Assembly: GCA_947371715.1 (NCBI GenBank)
Contig: CANBQQ010000243.1
Location: forward strand, 1 to 5,518
Source of the DNA: Flavipsychrobacter stenotrophus
GTDB lineage: Bacteria > Bacteroidota > Bacteroidia > Chitinophagales > Chitinophagaceae
Length of the DNA: 5,518 nt
Direction of reading: 5' to 3'
Each line of letters opens with the position of its first letter. The stretch's first letter is position 1. The notes below the pieces were generated by a model. The model was given only the letters and a program-made list of their open reading frames with translations, made no database searches and had not been told where the DNA came from. Both the position numbers and the translations under genes were made by a program. This document shows, one piece after another, positions 1-5,518 of this stretch.

Positions 1-1274
1 AAGTAGACATCAGTGACCGGGTTGAGGTTGTTAAACACATATTGGGCCAGAGGCAGGTAGTCGTCGATCTTTACCTTGCCATCTGCCAGTACCAGTATTT
101 TGTTGAACATCATCTGTCCGGCACCCCACATGGCATTCATTACTTTCTGCCCCTGCCCTGCGTACTCTTTATTAATGGTGGCAATGACCAGGTTATGAAA
201 CACCCCTTCTACAGGCATATTCATATCGGTGATCTCAGGCACCATGGTCATTTTGATAGGGGCAAGGAATATGCGCTCGGTTGCCTTGCCTATCCATGCA
301 TCTTCCTGCGGCGGTATTCCTACAATAGTGGCAGGATATACTGCACCCTTACGGTGGGTAATAGCAGTAACATGGAAGCGGGGATACCAGTCGGGTAGGG
401 AGTAATAGCCGGTATGGTCGCCAAACGGGCCTTCCCATATCAATTCTTCATCTGTGTCTACATAACCTTCTATAATAAAGTCGGCATCGGCAGGTACTTC
501 TATATCAGGTTGAGTAATACACTTTACCAGTTCTACCTTCTTTTTACGAAGGAAGCCGGCAAGCATATACTCATCTACATTTTCAGGTAATGGGGCTGTT
601 GCTGCATAGGTATAAACAGGATCTCCACCCAGCGCCACTGCTACAGGCATACGTTTACCCAGTTTCTTATATTCATTGTAGTGGCGGGCCGATACTTTGT
701 GCTTATGCCAGTGCATGCCCGTCATGTTTTTTTCAAACACCTGCATACGGTACATACCTATATTACGGATGCCATTATTAGGGTCTTTGGTATGAATAGC
801 CGGTAGGGTAATGAACGGACCACCATCTTCGGGCCAGCATTTGAGTATAGGTATTTTGCTCAAGTCGGGGTCGGCCATGATCACTTCCTGGCAGGCGCCC
901 TTTCCTTTTACTACTTTCGGCATCCAAGAGGCAAATTTGCCCAACTGCGGCAGCATGGCCAGTTTCTCAAGAATACCATTCTTTGGCGCCGACATCATTT
1001 TGAACAGGTCTTCGATCTCATGCATTGAATCATCAAGGTGATTCACGCCTAAGGCAATGCACATGCGTTTATCGCTACCCATGCTATTAATGAGCAGCGG
1101 GAACTCAGTGCCCGTATTTTCAAATAATAATGCTTTATTTCTATCAGGTGTTTTAGATATGCGGTCGGTTATTTCCGCTATCTCCAACTCAGGATTTACA
1201 TACTCCTTTATCCTTATCAATTCTCCTGCCTTTTCCAGTGTATCTATGAACTCCCTTAATGATTTGTAAGCCAT
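1..1274 (-). CDS. UbiD-family prenylated-FMN-dependent decarboxylase, 3'-truncated by window edge
   Basis: The frame reads open from the ATG at 1274 to the window edge and gives 424 residues starting MAYKSLREFIDTLEKAGELI. UbiD enzymes remove the carboxyl group from aromatic acids, here most likely the polyprenyl-aromatic acid of menaquinone synthesis, using prenylated FMN made by a UbiX-type partner. Motifs seen: NIGMYR at 171-176 (metal-binding Asn, catalytic Arg176), the His-rich stretch MHWHKHK at 187-193, VELVKC at 247-252 (metal-binding Glu248), and EGPFGDHTGYY at 281-291, which carries Glu281 and Asp286 matching the E285/D290 pair of E. coli UbiD. The E-R-D set is complete, so the enzyme should be active. 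E. coli UbiD is about 497 residues and Bacteroidota versions are often longer, so the C-terminal part lies outside. No Shine-Dalgarno is visible. The gene follows the RhuM gene in the same direction after 91 bases. Whether it serves the classical or the futalosine route cannot be decided here. Confidence 0.93.
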   Translation of the reverse strand, partial: MAYKSLREFIDTLEKAGELIRIKEYVNPELEIAEITDRISKTPDRNKALLFENTGTEFPLLINSMGSDKRMCIALGVNHLDDSMHEIEDLFKMMSAPKNGILEKLAMLPQLGKFASWMPKVVKGKGACQEVIMADPDLSKIPILKCWPEDGGPFITLPAIHTKDPNNGIRNIGMYRMQVFEKNMTGMHWHKHKVSARHYNEYKKLGKRMPVAVALGGDPVYTYAATAPLPENVDEYMLAGFLRKKKVELVKCITQPDIEVPADADFIIEGYVDTDEELIWEGPFGDHTGYYSLPDWYPRFHVTAITHRKGAVYPATIVGIPPQEDAWIGKATERIFLAPIKMTMVPEITDMNMPVEGVFHNLVIATINKEYAGQGQKVMNAMWGAGQMMFNKILVLADGKVKIDDYLPLAQYVFNNLNPVTDVY

Positions 1275-1365
1275 AGGGCAAAGGTAATAAGATAAAGGCT
1301 GTAGCAATATCTACTCTTATTGTAGTTTGCTGAGCCGCTATAAGCAAAAGCAATAAAGGAGGGAG

Positions 1366-2373
1366 TTAGTCGCTTTTCTCCTTACTCAATCTCTTTGTTT
1401 GTTTGTCAAAATCAGAGACGATTTTTTGTGTTTTATTAAAAACATTGTATTCGCCAATCGCTTTCTTGTCAGCTTGTAGTTTTGATATTTTACCCTTTCC
1501 TTCTAGGATTCTATACTCATTAAAAGAAAGAAATTTATCAACACTCGCTGCTAATTGTTCCATTGTAAATGTATTTTGACGTTCAATTAGTCCTTCGATA
1601 TAATCAAAATAACCGGTTACTGTTCTTTCTAATTGTTTTATCTCCGCTTCAAGCAGATAATTTTTTGCAATAACCACGTCGCCTTTCAATATTCTGCCTT
1701 CTGGTGCATTTTTCCAAGTCGACAAACCCATATTTTCCTTTTGACTATCAGCAATAGTATAAATGATTTCAGCAGCAGTTTTGCCGGCTATTGCAAAATG
1801 GAATTTATTCTGCACCATCGCATAAAAGTTTTTTGTTACTTCCGCATTTGCATCATAGTCTATACTACATTCCGCAAAAATATCAGTTACTTGTTGGTAT
1901 ATTCTACGCTCGCTTGCTCGTATAGAGCGAACCCTTTGGAGCAATTCTTTGAAATAATCTTTTCCAAAGACCTTCTGTCCGTGTTTTAAGCGGTCGTCGT
2001 CAAGGGTAAACCCTTTGATTAAATACTCTTTCAGTATTCGAGTTGCCCAAATTCTGAATTGGGTTGCCTTAAATGAGTTTACTCTATAACCAATAGCGAT
2101 AATAGCATCTAAGTTGTAGAAATTTGTTTTGTACTTTTTGCCATCCGATGCAGTTGTCAAGATTTCCTTGACAACTCCATGTTCAGCCAGTTCGTTAGTT
2201 TTAAAAACATTTTTTAAGTGTAAGCTTATGTTTTGTTTAGATGTGCCAAACACTTCTGCCATTGCTTGTTGGCTAATCCATACTGTTTCATCCCCAACTA
2301 CTACCTGTACGTGCGTTTGCCCGTCATTGCCTTTATAAAAAATAAAATCAGATTCGTTGATAAAGTCAGTCAT
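1366..2373 (-). CDS. RhuM-family (virulence protein RhuM-like) protein, probable horizontally acquired gene
   Basis: Complete 335-residue protein from the ATG at 2373, close to the usual RhuM length. The N-terminal part has a helix-turn-helix-like segment at 33-57 (WISQQAMAEVFGTSKQNIS followed by LHLKNVF). Next comes the family hallmark at about 86-130 (YNLDAIIAIGYRVNSFKATQ, then FRIWATRILKEYLIKGF). A conserved C-terminal block spans about 181-260 (GKTAAEIIYTIADSQKENMG, AKNYL). A Lys-rich helical tail ends the protein. The family is named after a Salmonella SPI-3 gene, is common on mobile and defence-type loci, and is often next to type I restriction genes. Its biochemical role is not established. 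The frame stays open to a TTG at 2466, but that codon lies in the loop of the upstream terminator, so the ATG at 2373 is preferred. Hand counts of three 60-base lines give 33-38% GC, against about 50-57% in the MoxR gene, which suggests transfer. No restriction, integrase or transposase gene is beside it. Confidence 0.9.
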   Translation of the reverse strand: MTDFINESDFIFYKGNDGQTHVQVVVGDETVWISQQAMAEVFGTSKQNISLHLKNVFKTNELAEHGVVKEILTTASDGKKYKTNFYNLDAIIAIGYRVNSFKATQFRIWATRILKEYLIKGFTLDDDRLKHGQKVFGKDYFKELLQRVRSIRASERRIYQQVTDIFAECSIDYDANAEVTKNFYAMVQNKFHFAIAGKTAAEIIYTIADSQKENMGLSTWKNAPEGRILKGDVVIAKNYLLEAEIKQLERTVTGYFDYIEGLIERQNTFTMEQLAASVDKFLSFNEYRILEGKGKISKLQADKKAIGEYNVFNKTQKIVSDFDKQTKRLSKEKSD

Positions 2374-2407
2374 GTTGTTATAGGTTGAAAGAGATTGGTC
2401 AGTCTTC

Positions 2408-2436
2408 CAAAAATAGTAGTTATAACTCAAAACAAT
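2408..2436 (-). promoter_or_regulatory. Predicted Bacteroidota-type promoter for the RhuM gene
   Basis: Read on the minus strand, 2415-2408 is TATTTTTG, a full match to the Bacteroidota -7 consensus TAnnTTTG. An ATTG at 2436-2433 lies 17 bases upstream and can serve as the -33 TTG element. Transcription would start near 2401, giving a leader of roughly 28 bases before the ATG at 2373. The box lies just downstream of the MoxR terminator, which fits independent transcription of the RhuM gene. The sequence is AT-rich, so a chance match is possible. Confidence 0.45.
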
Positions 2437-2440
2437 AAAA

Positions 2441-2490
2441 CAAAACATCCCGCAAGCCAAACGCAAGCGGGATGAGGTTTTTATTTTTTA
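2441..2490 (-). terminator. Intrinsic terminator of the MoxR gene
   Basis: An 8-bp perfect stem, CATCCCGC at 2446-2453 with GCGGGATG at 2467-2474, encloses a 13-base loop. On the minus strand it is preceded by an A-rich stretch and followed by TTTTGTTTTATTG. It begins about 36 bases after the MoxR stop codon (2512-2510). The plus strand also has a T-run after the stem (2478-2489), so it could work both ways, but no plus-strand gene ends here. Confidence 0.75.
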
Positions 2491-2509
2491 CTTTTCAGTT
2501 TTTACTTTA

Positions 2510-3514
2510 TCAAGGTACTTCTACCACATTCAATATATCGTTCAGTATTTGTTCGCTGGTAATGTTCTCTGCCTCGGCTTCGTAAGTAAGGCCTATACGG
2601 TGGCGCATTACATCGTGGCATACGGCGCGCACGTCTTCAGGTATCACATAGCCACGGCGCTTGATAAAGGCATAAGCCTTTGATGCCAGCGCCAGGTTGA
2701 TGCTGGCACGTGGAGACCCACCATAGCTGATGTATGGTTTCAACTTGGCCAGTTTATACTCCTCGGGGAAGCGGGTAGCAAAAACTATATCCAGTATGTA
2801 TTGTTCTATTTTTTCATCCATGTATACCTCACGCACCAGTTTACGGGCTTTCAGTATATCATCGGTAGTAACCACAGGGTTTATCTTAGACATCCCACCC
2901 GGGTTAATGTTAGAACGGATGATCATGCGTTCCTCTTCCTTTTTAGGATAGGTGATGATGATCTTCAGCATAAACCTGTCTACCTGGGCTTCAGGCAGTT
3001 CGTAAGTTCCTTCCTGCTCTATAGGGTTCTGCGTAGCTAAGACCAGGAAAGGTTCTGCCAATGGGTAAGTATGATCGCCAATGGTTACCTGGCGCTCCTG
3101 CATGGCTTCCAGCAGTGCGCTCTGCACTTTTGCCGGTGCACGGTTTATCTCATCCGCAAGGATGAAGTTGGAGAAAATAGGCCCCTTACGCACCGCAAAC
3201 ACATGCTCCTGTGGATTATAGACCATTGTTCCCAATACGTCGGCAGGCAGCAGGTCGGGCGTAAATTGGATACGCGCAAAACCGGCATGTATAGCCGAAG
3301 CCAGCGACTTGATGGCCAGTGTTTTTGCCAGCCCCGGTACGCCTTCCAGCAATACATGACCATTGGCCAGCAAGCCTATCATAAGGCGCTCTACCATTGT
3401 CTTCTGGCCTACAACAGCTTTGTTGAGCTCCATATTGAGCAACTCAATAAATGCACTCTGCTGGTGAATACGTTCGTTTAACTCTCTGATGTCTACTGAA
3501 GATGATATATCCAT
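2510..3514 (-). CDS. MoxR-family AAA+ ATPase
   Basis: Complete 334-residue protein with an ATG at 3514 and a TGA stop. MoxR proteins are AAA+ ATPases that usually act as chaperones in assembling or activating protein complexes, often with von Willebrand factor A partners. Motifs seen: Walker A GVPGLAKT at 58-65, Walker B ILADEINR at 118-125 with Asp121/Glu122, sensor 1 TQN at 161-163, a probable Arg finger in QVDRF at 177-181 (Arg180), and sensor 2 GGSPRA at 265-270. The C-terminal lid helices follow. All catalytic elements are present and the length is typical. In many Bacteroidota a DUF58 gene and Bat-type VWA genes follow MoxR in an operon. Here a terminator follows and the next gene is RhuM, so this copy appears monocistronic. 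Its upstream side faces the divergent gene at 3711. Its client protein cannot be inferred. Confidence 0.95.
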   Translation of the reverse strand: MDISSSVDIRELNERIHQQSAFIELLNMELNKAVVGQKTMVERLMIGLLANGHVLLEGVPGLAKTLAIKSLASAIHAGFARIQFTPDLLPADVLGTMVYNPQEHVFAVRKGPIFSNFILADEINRAPAKVQSALLEAMQERQVTIGDHTYPLAEPFLVLATQNPIEQEGTYELPEAQVDRFMLKIIITYPKKEEERMIIRSNINPGGMSKINPVVTTDDILKARKLVREVYMDEKIEQYILDIVFATRFPEEYKLAKLKPYISYGGSPRASINLALASKAYAFIKRRGYVIPEDVRAVCHDVMRHRIGLTYEAEAENITSEQILNDILNVVEVP

Positions 3515-3537
3515 AGTATTCTTTAAAATTCTGAACT

Positions 3538-3545
3538 CAAAAATA
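3538..3545 (-). promoter_or_regulatory. Candidate -7 box for the MoxR gene
   Basis: The minus-strand reading is TATTTTTG, matching TAnnTTTG and identical to the box in front of the RhuM gene. It lies 24 bases upstream of the ATG at 3514, so the leader would be about 17 bases. I see no TTG at the expected -33 distance, only a T-run, so support is moderate to weak. Confidence 0.33.
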
Positions 3546-3644
3546 TAAAACGGCTATTTTATTAAAAACCGTAGAAAGAGATTTTAACTTTTTTTAAAAA
3601 CCAGCTCGTTGCCCATACAAAAGCAATAATAGGGTATTAAACAG

Positions 3645-3652
3645 TAATTTTG
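3645..3652 (+). promoter_or_regulatory. Candidate -7 box for the small gene at 3711
   Basis: TAATTTTG matches the Bacteroidota -7 consensus TAnnTTTG and lies 58 bases before the ATG at 3711. The predicted leader is about 50 bases. No TTG or TTTG is found at the usual -33 spacing. The leader contains a small hairpin, listed separately. Confidence 0.35.
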
Positions 3653-3672
3653 CCCTTTACCCGAAATATATG

Positions 3673-3697
3673 TAGTGGCAACCGCCCTGCGGTACTA
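3673..3697 (+). other. Small hairpin in the predicted 5' leader of the 3711 gene
   Basis: ACCGC (3681-3685) and GCGGT (3689-3693) form a 5-bp stem around CCT. TAGT (3673-3676) and ACTA (3694-3697) can extend it by 4 bp across a 4-base bulge (GGCA). It lies 13 bases before the start codon. The function is unknown. It resembles no riboswitch that I recognise and may be incidental. Confidence 0.3.
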
Positions 3698-3710
3698 AAA
3701 ACAAAAATCA

Positions 3711-4052
3711 ATGGAAAGTTTTGATATAAGGTGGATAAATACACAAATGATGCTGAGAGAACGGTTTGGGAAACTGCCCGACCTGGAAAGCATCCTGTTC
3801 CTTATAGGTCTTAATGTATTGAATGCCCCGCTGGAGACAAAGTTTAGCAAGGAGCAGAAGCAGGACCTGATGCATATAGCGGTATGCACATTGCTGGCAC
3901 AGATTGGCTATTACGAAGATGCCGGCAGAGATGAAGAGGGCTGGCCGCACTTTCACGAGATAAAACGCCCCGATGATATGGGTGGACTACCTGAGCAGGA
4001 AATAGTTTTGAAAGAGTGCATAATGATGTACTTCGATAAAGTAGAGAAATAA
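3711..4052 (+). CDS. Conserved-looking small protein of unknown function (113 aa)
   Basis: Complete ORF from an ATG at 3711 to a TAA, preceded by an A-rich stretch (3697-3707) as is common for Bacteroidota starts. The protein is acidic to neutral, looks mostly helical, and has no signal peptide or transmembrane segment, so it is probably cytoplasmic. Notable stretches: RERFGKLPDLESILFLIGLN at 16-35, FSKEQKQDLMHIAVCTLLAQ at 45-64, IGYYEDAGRDEEGWPHFHEI at 65-84, and LPEQEIVLKECIMMYF at 93-108. I cannot assign a named family. The pattern recalls uncharacterised Bacteroidota proteins, but that is an impression from memory only. Support for a real gene comes from the upstream -7 box, the GC-balanced coding composition, and a strong terminator starting directly after the stop codon. 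It is divergent from MoxR and convergent with the repeat protein, so it is probably its own transcription unit. Confidence 0.82.
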   Translation: MESFDIRWINTQMMLRERFGKLPDLESILFLIGLNVLNAPLETKFSKEQKQDLMHIAVCTLLAQIGYYEDAGRDEEGWPHFHEIKRPDDMGGLPEQEIVLKECIMMYFDKVEK

Positions 4053-4090
4053 AAAAAATCCCGGATGATCAATGATCTCCGGGATTTTTT
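4053..4090 (+). terminator. Bidirectional intrinsic terminator between convergent genes
   Basis: AAAAAATCCCGGA (4053-4065) pairs perfectly with TCCGGGATTTTTT (4078-4090), a 13-bp stem. Inside it GATC (4067-4070) pairs with GATC (4074-4077) around an AAT loop, leaving only T4066 bulged. The A-tract and T-tract flanks make it work on both strands. It starts right after the TAA of the 113-aa gene and lies 18 bases beyond the stop of the minus-strand repeat gene, so it probably ends both transcripts. Confidence 0.88.
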
Positions 4091-4108
4091 ATTGAGTTGA
4101 ATGCTCAT

Positions 4109-4384
4109 TTATCGTATCAGCGTTACATCGCCTTTATATTCTCTTAATTTACCATCGGGCCTGCCAATAACTATCATGTAGTGGAATATGCCCATGTCTT
4201 GTGCAACACCGTTAAATGTACCATCCCATCCCTTCTTAGGGTCTGTATCATTGTGGTACACCAGTTCTCCCCAACGGTTATAAACATTGAACATTACCAG
4301 CTTGTGATAGCGTACGTTGATGATCCTGAAGATGTCATTAAGGCCATCGCCGTTAGGTGTGAATGCAGAAGGTACAAATTCTTC
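4109..4384 (-). other. CHU_C type B sorting domain (T9SS cargo signal)
   Basis: This segment codes for about the last 91 residues of the repeat protein. It has the hallmark SAFTPNGDGLND, then YNRWGELVY, then WDGTFNG, then a final beta strand GDVTLIR at the very C-terminus. Known CHU_C domains have this order and length. It marks the protein as type IX secretion cargo, which implies that the genome encodes that machinery. Confidence 0.9.
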
Positions 4385-5518
4385 ATTGCCATCAATGGTC
4401 TGTAGCGTTACGCTTGCAGAATCGCGGCAACCCCACTCGTTCATGGCATATACTACAAATGTTACAGAGTCTGTTATTACAGCTATAGGGTTGTTGATGT
4501 TGGGGTTATCCAATGTGCCATCATTTGGTGTCCACCAATAAATGAGTGGGTAAGGAGTGAGGTTTACGGCGTCTAGCTGTATATGCTCGCCATAGCCTAC
4601 TATGCCACTACCGGGAGTAATACCAATATGTGCCGGTGGACGTGGAGATAAAGTGACCATATCACTGCTTACACAGCCATTGGGAGAAGTGATGGTAATG
4701 GTATAAGGATAATCGCCCACAATACCTGAAACGAATGTAGGCGTCAATGTGGTTTCATTGACAAGATTGGTAGTTGGTGTCCATGAAAGTGTATATGGCA
4801 ACCCCGGCGGGCCTGCAACTACATCCAGCTTTATAGAGTCTCCTACGCAGAATGCTGTGTCTTTTGTGTGAATATCTACATTAGGACTCTCCACAGTAAG
4901 GTTCACAGTGTGCACCATATCAGGACAGCCCGGGTAACTTGCAGTTACGGTGAAAATGGTAGATGCCGATATTGTTGCTATTGGGTTGATAATGTTGGCA
5001 TTGTTCACAAACCCGTTAGGTTCCCAATGATAACTGAACTCAGTATCGCCGTTTACCCTCATAGGAATTATGCCATTGAAGCAGATAACGCTATCGGGAT
5101 TAAGCAGCGCGAAATCATTAGGCAGTACGTGAACGATCAAAGTGCCTGGGGCTGTACAGCCGGCAGAAACTTCCGTAACCGTTAGGCTGTAGCTTAGGTC
5201 GCCGGCAACAGTTGGTGTGACAATAGGATTGGCAGTAGAGGCACCGGTCATGTATGTAGTCGGCGTCCAGTTATAACTAAAACTGCCTGTCGATGGTGTG
5301 ACGGTTGCATGTAAGGCGAGGGGAATACCCACGCATGTATTCTGAATTGCCGGGCCAACATCTACTGTAAACGGATGTATTACATTGACCGTCATAGTAT
5401 CTGAAGCAGATGGGCAACCAGCGCCTGCTAATACCCCAGTTAATACGTAGGTAGTAGTGTTGGGAGGTGTAACCGTTACTTGCAGGGTATCATATGTTGT
5501 AGTGCCCAGCGGCGTCCA
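4109..5518 (-). CDS. Secreted repeat protein with C-terminal type B (CHU_C) T9SS sorting domain, 5'-truncated by window edge
   Basis: The reading frame is open from the window edge to the TAA at 4111-4109, giving 469 residues. The first in-frame ATG (5395) is internal: the 41 codons upstream continue the same repeat pattern (WTPLGTTTYDTLQVTV). The visible part has Ig/PKD-like beta domains, each with a W(T/E)P-type motif, an NP turn and a G-C motif. Trp codons recur at fragment residues 1, 84, 165, 246 and 329, a period of 81-83. From about residue 379 comes a CHU_C / gliding-motility-associated C-terminal domain (FVPSAFTPNGDGLNDIF, FNVYNRWGELVY, GWDGTFNG, ending GDVTLIR). Proteins with this tail are exported by the type IX secretion system and either released or fixed to the cell surface. 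The N-terminus and signal peptide lie outside. The repeats suggest an adhesin-like or structural stalk, but no catalytic or ligand-binding domain is visible, so the job is unknown. Confidence 0.93.
   Translation of the reverse strand, partial: WTPLGTTTYDTLQVTVTPPNTTTYVLTGVLAGAGCPSASDTMTVNVIHPFTVDVGPAIQNTCVGIPLALHATVTPSTGSFSYNWTPTTYMTGASTANPIVTPTVAGDLSYSLTVTEVSAGCTAPGTLIVHVLPNDFALLNPDSVICFNGIIPMRVNGDTEFSYHWEPNGFVNNANIINPIATISASTIFTVTASYPGCPDMVHTVNLTVESPNVDIHTKDTAFCVGDSIKLDVVAGPPGLPYTLSWTPTTNLVNETTLTPTFVSGIVGDYPYTITITSPNGCVSSDMVTLSPRPPAHIGITPGSGIVGYGEHIQLDAVNLTPYPLIYWWTPNDGTLDNPNINNPIAVITDSVTFVVYAMNEWGCRDSASVTLQTIDGNEEFVPSAFTPNGDGLNDIFRIINVRYHKLVMFNVYNRWGELVYHNDTDPKKGWDGTFNGVAQDMGIFHYMIVIGRPDGKLREYKGDVTLIR
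4400..5518 (-). repeat. Tandem coding repeats of about 82 residues (Ig/PKD-like domains)
   Basis: About five units are visible, marked by Trp codons at 5518, 5269, 5026, 4783 and 4534 (5' base of each codon), spaced 243-249 bases. Each full unit follows the pattern C-x-G...Y-x-W-x-P...N-P/T-P...Y-T-V-T...G-C. Units are diverged at the DNA level, so this is an old domain repeat and not a recent array. Cys pairs predicted to be disulfides in the fragment are 62-121, 146-198 and 224-282. Confidence 0.75.

Noticed and set aside
42..1269. Plus-strand ORFs of 60-120 residues across the UbiD region
   Set aside because: They lie opposite a convincing conserved coding frame, and their translations show low-complexity, Cys/His/Tyr-rich antisense character.
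1275..1300. TACCCTTTG with an upstream TTG just before the UbiD start, as a promoter
   Set aside because: It has one base too many between TA and TTTG, and would put the transcript start at or inside the start codon.
1326..1348. 6-bp stem TTTGCT/AGCAAA with an 11-base loop between RhuM and UbiD, as a possible RhuM terminator
   Set aside because: The stem is short and AT-rich and is not followed by a T-run on the minus strand, so read-through from RhuM into UbiD cannot be excluded.
1355..1364. AAGGAGGGAG on the plus strand, resembling a strong Shine-Dalgarno
   Set aside because: No start codon or credible plus-strand ORF follows at a usable distance.
3071..3481. Plus-strand 136-residue ORF opposite MoxR
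   Set aside because: It is fully antisense to the Walker A and Walker B coding region of MoxR and has no recognisable domain.
3550..3582. Short ACGG/CCGT inverted repeat upstream of MoxR as an operator
   Set aside because: The arms are only 4 bases with a long loop in AT-rich DNA, which is expected by chance.
3695..3956. Minus-strand ORFs opposite the 113-aa gene
   Set aside because: The plus-strand frame has the promoter-like box, A-rich leader and abutting terminator. The antisense ORFs have none of these.
4868..5185. Plus-strand 105-residue ORF opposite the repeat protein
   Set aside because: It is antisense to clear Ig/PKD-like repeat coding sequence and has no domain or start signal.

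Overview
The window looks like chromosomal DNA from a member of the Bacteroidota, plausibly a Chitinophagaceae-type organism. The evidence is a C-terminal type B (CHU_C) sorting domain typical of the type IX secretion system, start codons without clear Shine-Dalgarno sequences, TAnnTTTG-type -7 boxes, and terminators with A-tract/GC-stem/T-tract structure. The family-level placement is inference.

Layout: (1) 1-1274, minus strand, the first 424 codons of a UbiD-family prenylated-FMN decarboxylase (menaquinone/ubiquinone-type), cut by the window edge. (2) 1366-2373, minus strand, a complete RhuM-family protein, clearly more AT-rich than its neighbours. It has a plausible promoter of its own and sits behind a terminator, so it looks like a single-gene insertion between housekeeping genes. 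(3) 2510-3514, minus strand, a complete MoxR-type AAA+ ATPase followed at once by a strong hairpin terminator. (4) 3515-3710, a divergent intergenic region with one promoter-like box per direction. (5) 3711-4052, plus strand, a small 113-residue protein of unknown function. (6) 4053-4090, a bidirectional terminator between convergent genes. (7) 4109-5518, minus strand, the C-terminal 469 residues of a large secreted protein with tandem Ig/PKD-like repeats of about 82 residues and a C-terminal sorting domain.

The genes do not form an obvious joint pathway. UbiD belongs to quinone synthesis, MoxR is a chaperone-type ATPase, and the repeat protein is a secreted or cell-surface product. RhuM is the accessory element. 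I saw no tRNA, rRNA, CRISPR array, transposase or integrase. I did not find a convincing new multi-gene system. The items most worth a second look are the solitary RhuM gene, the MoxR gene without its usual downstream partners, and the uncharacterised 113-residue protein.
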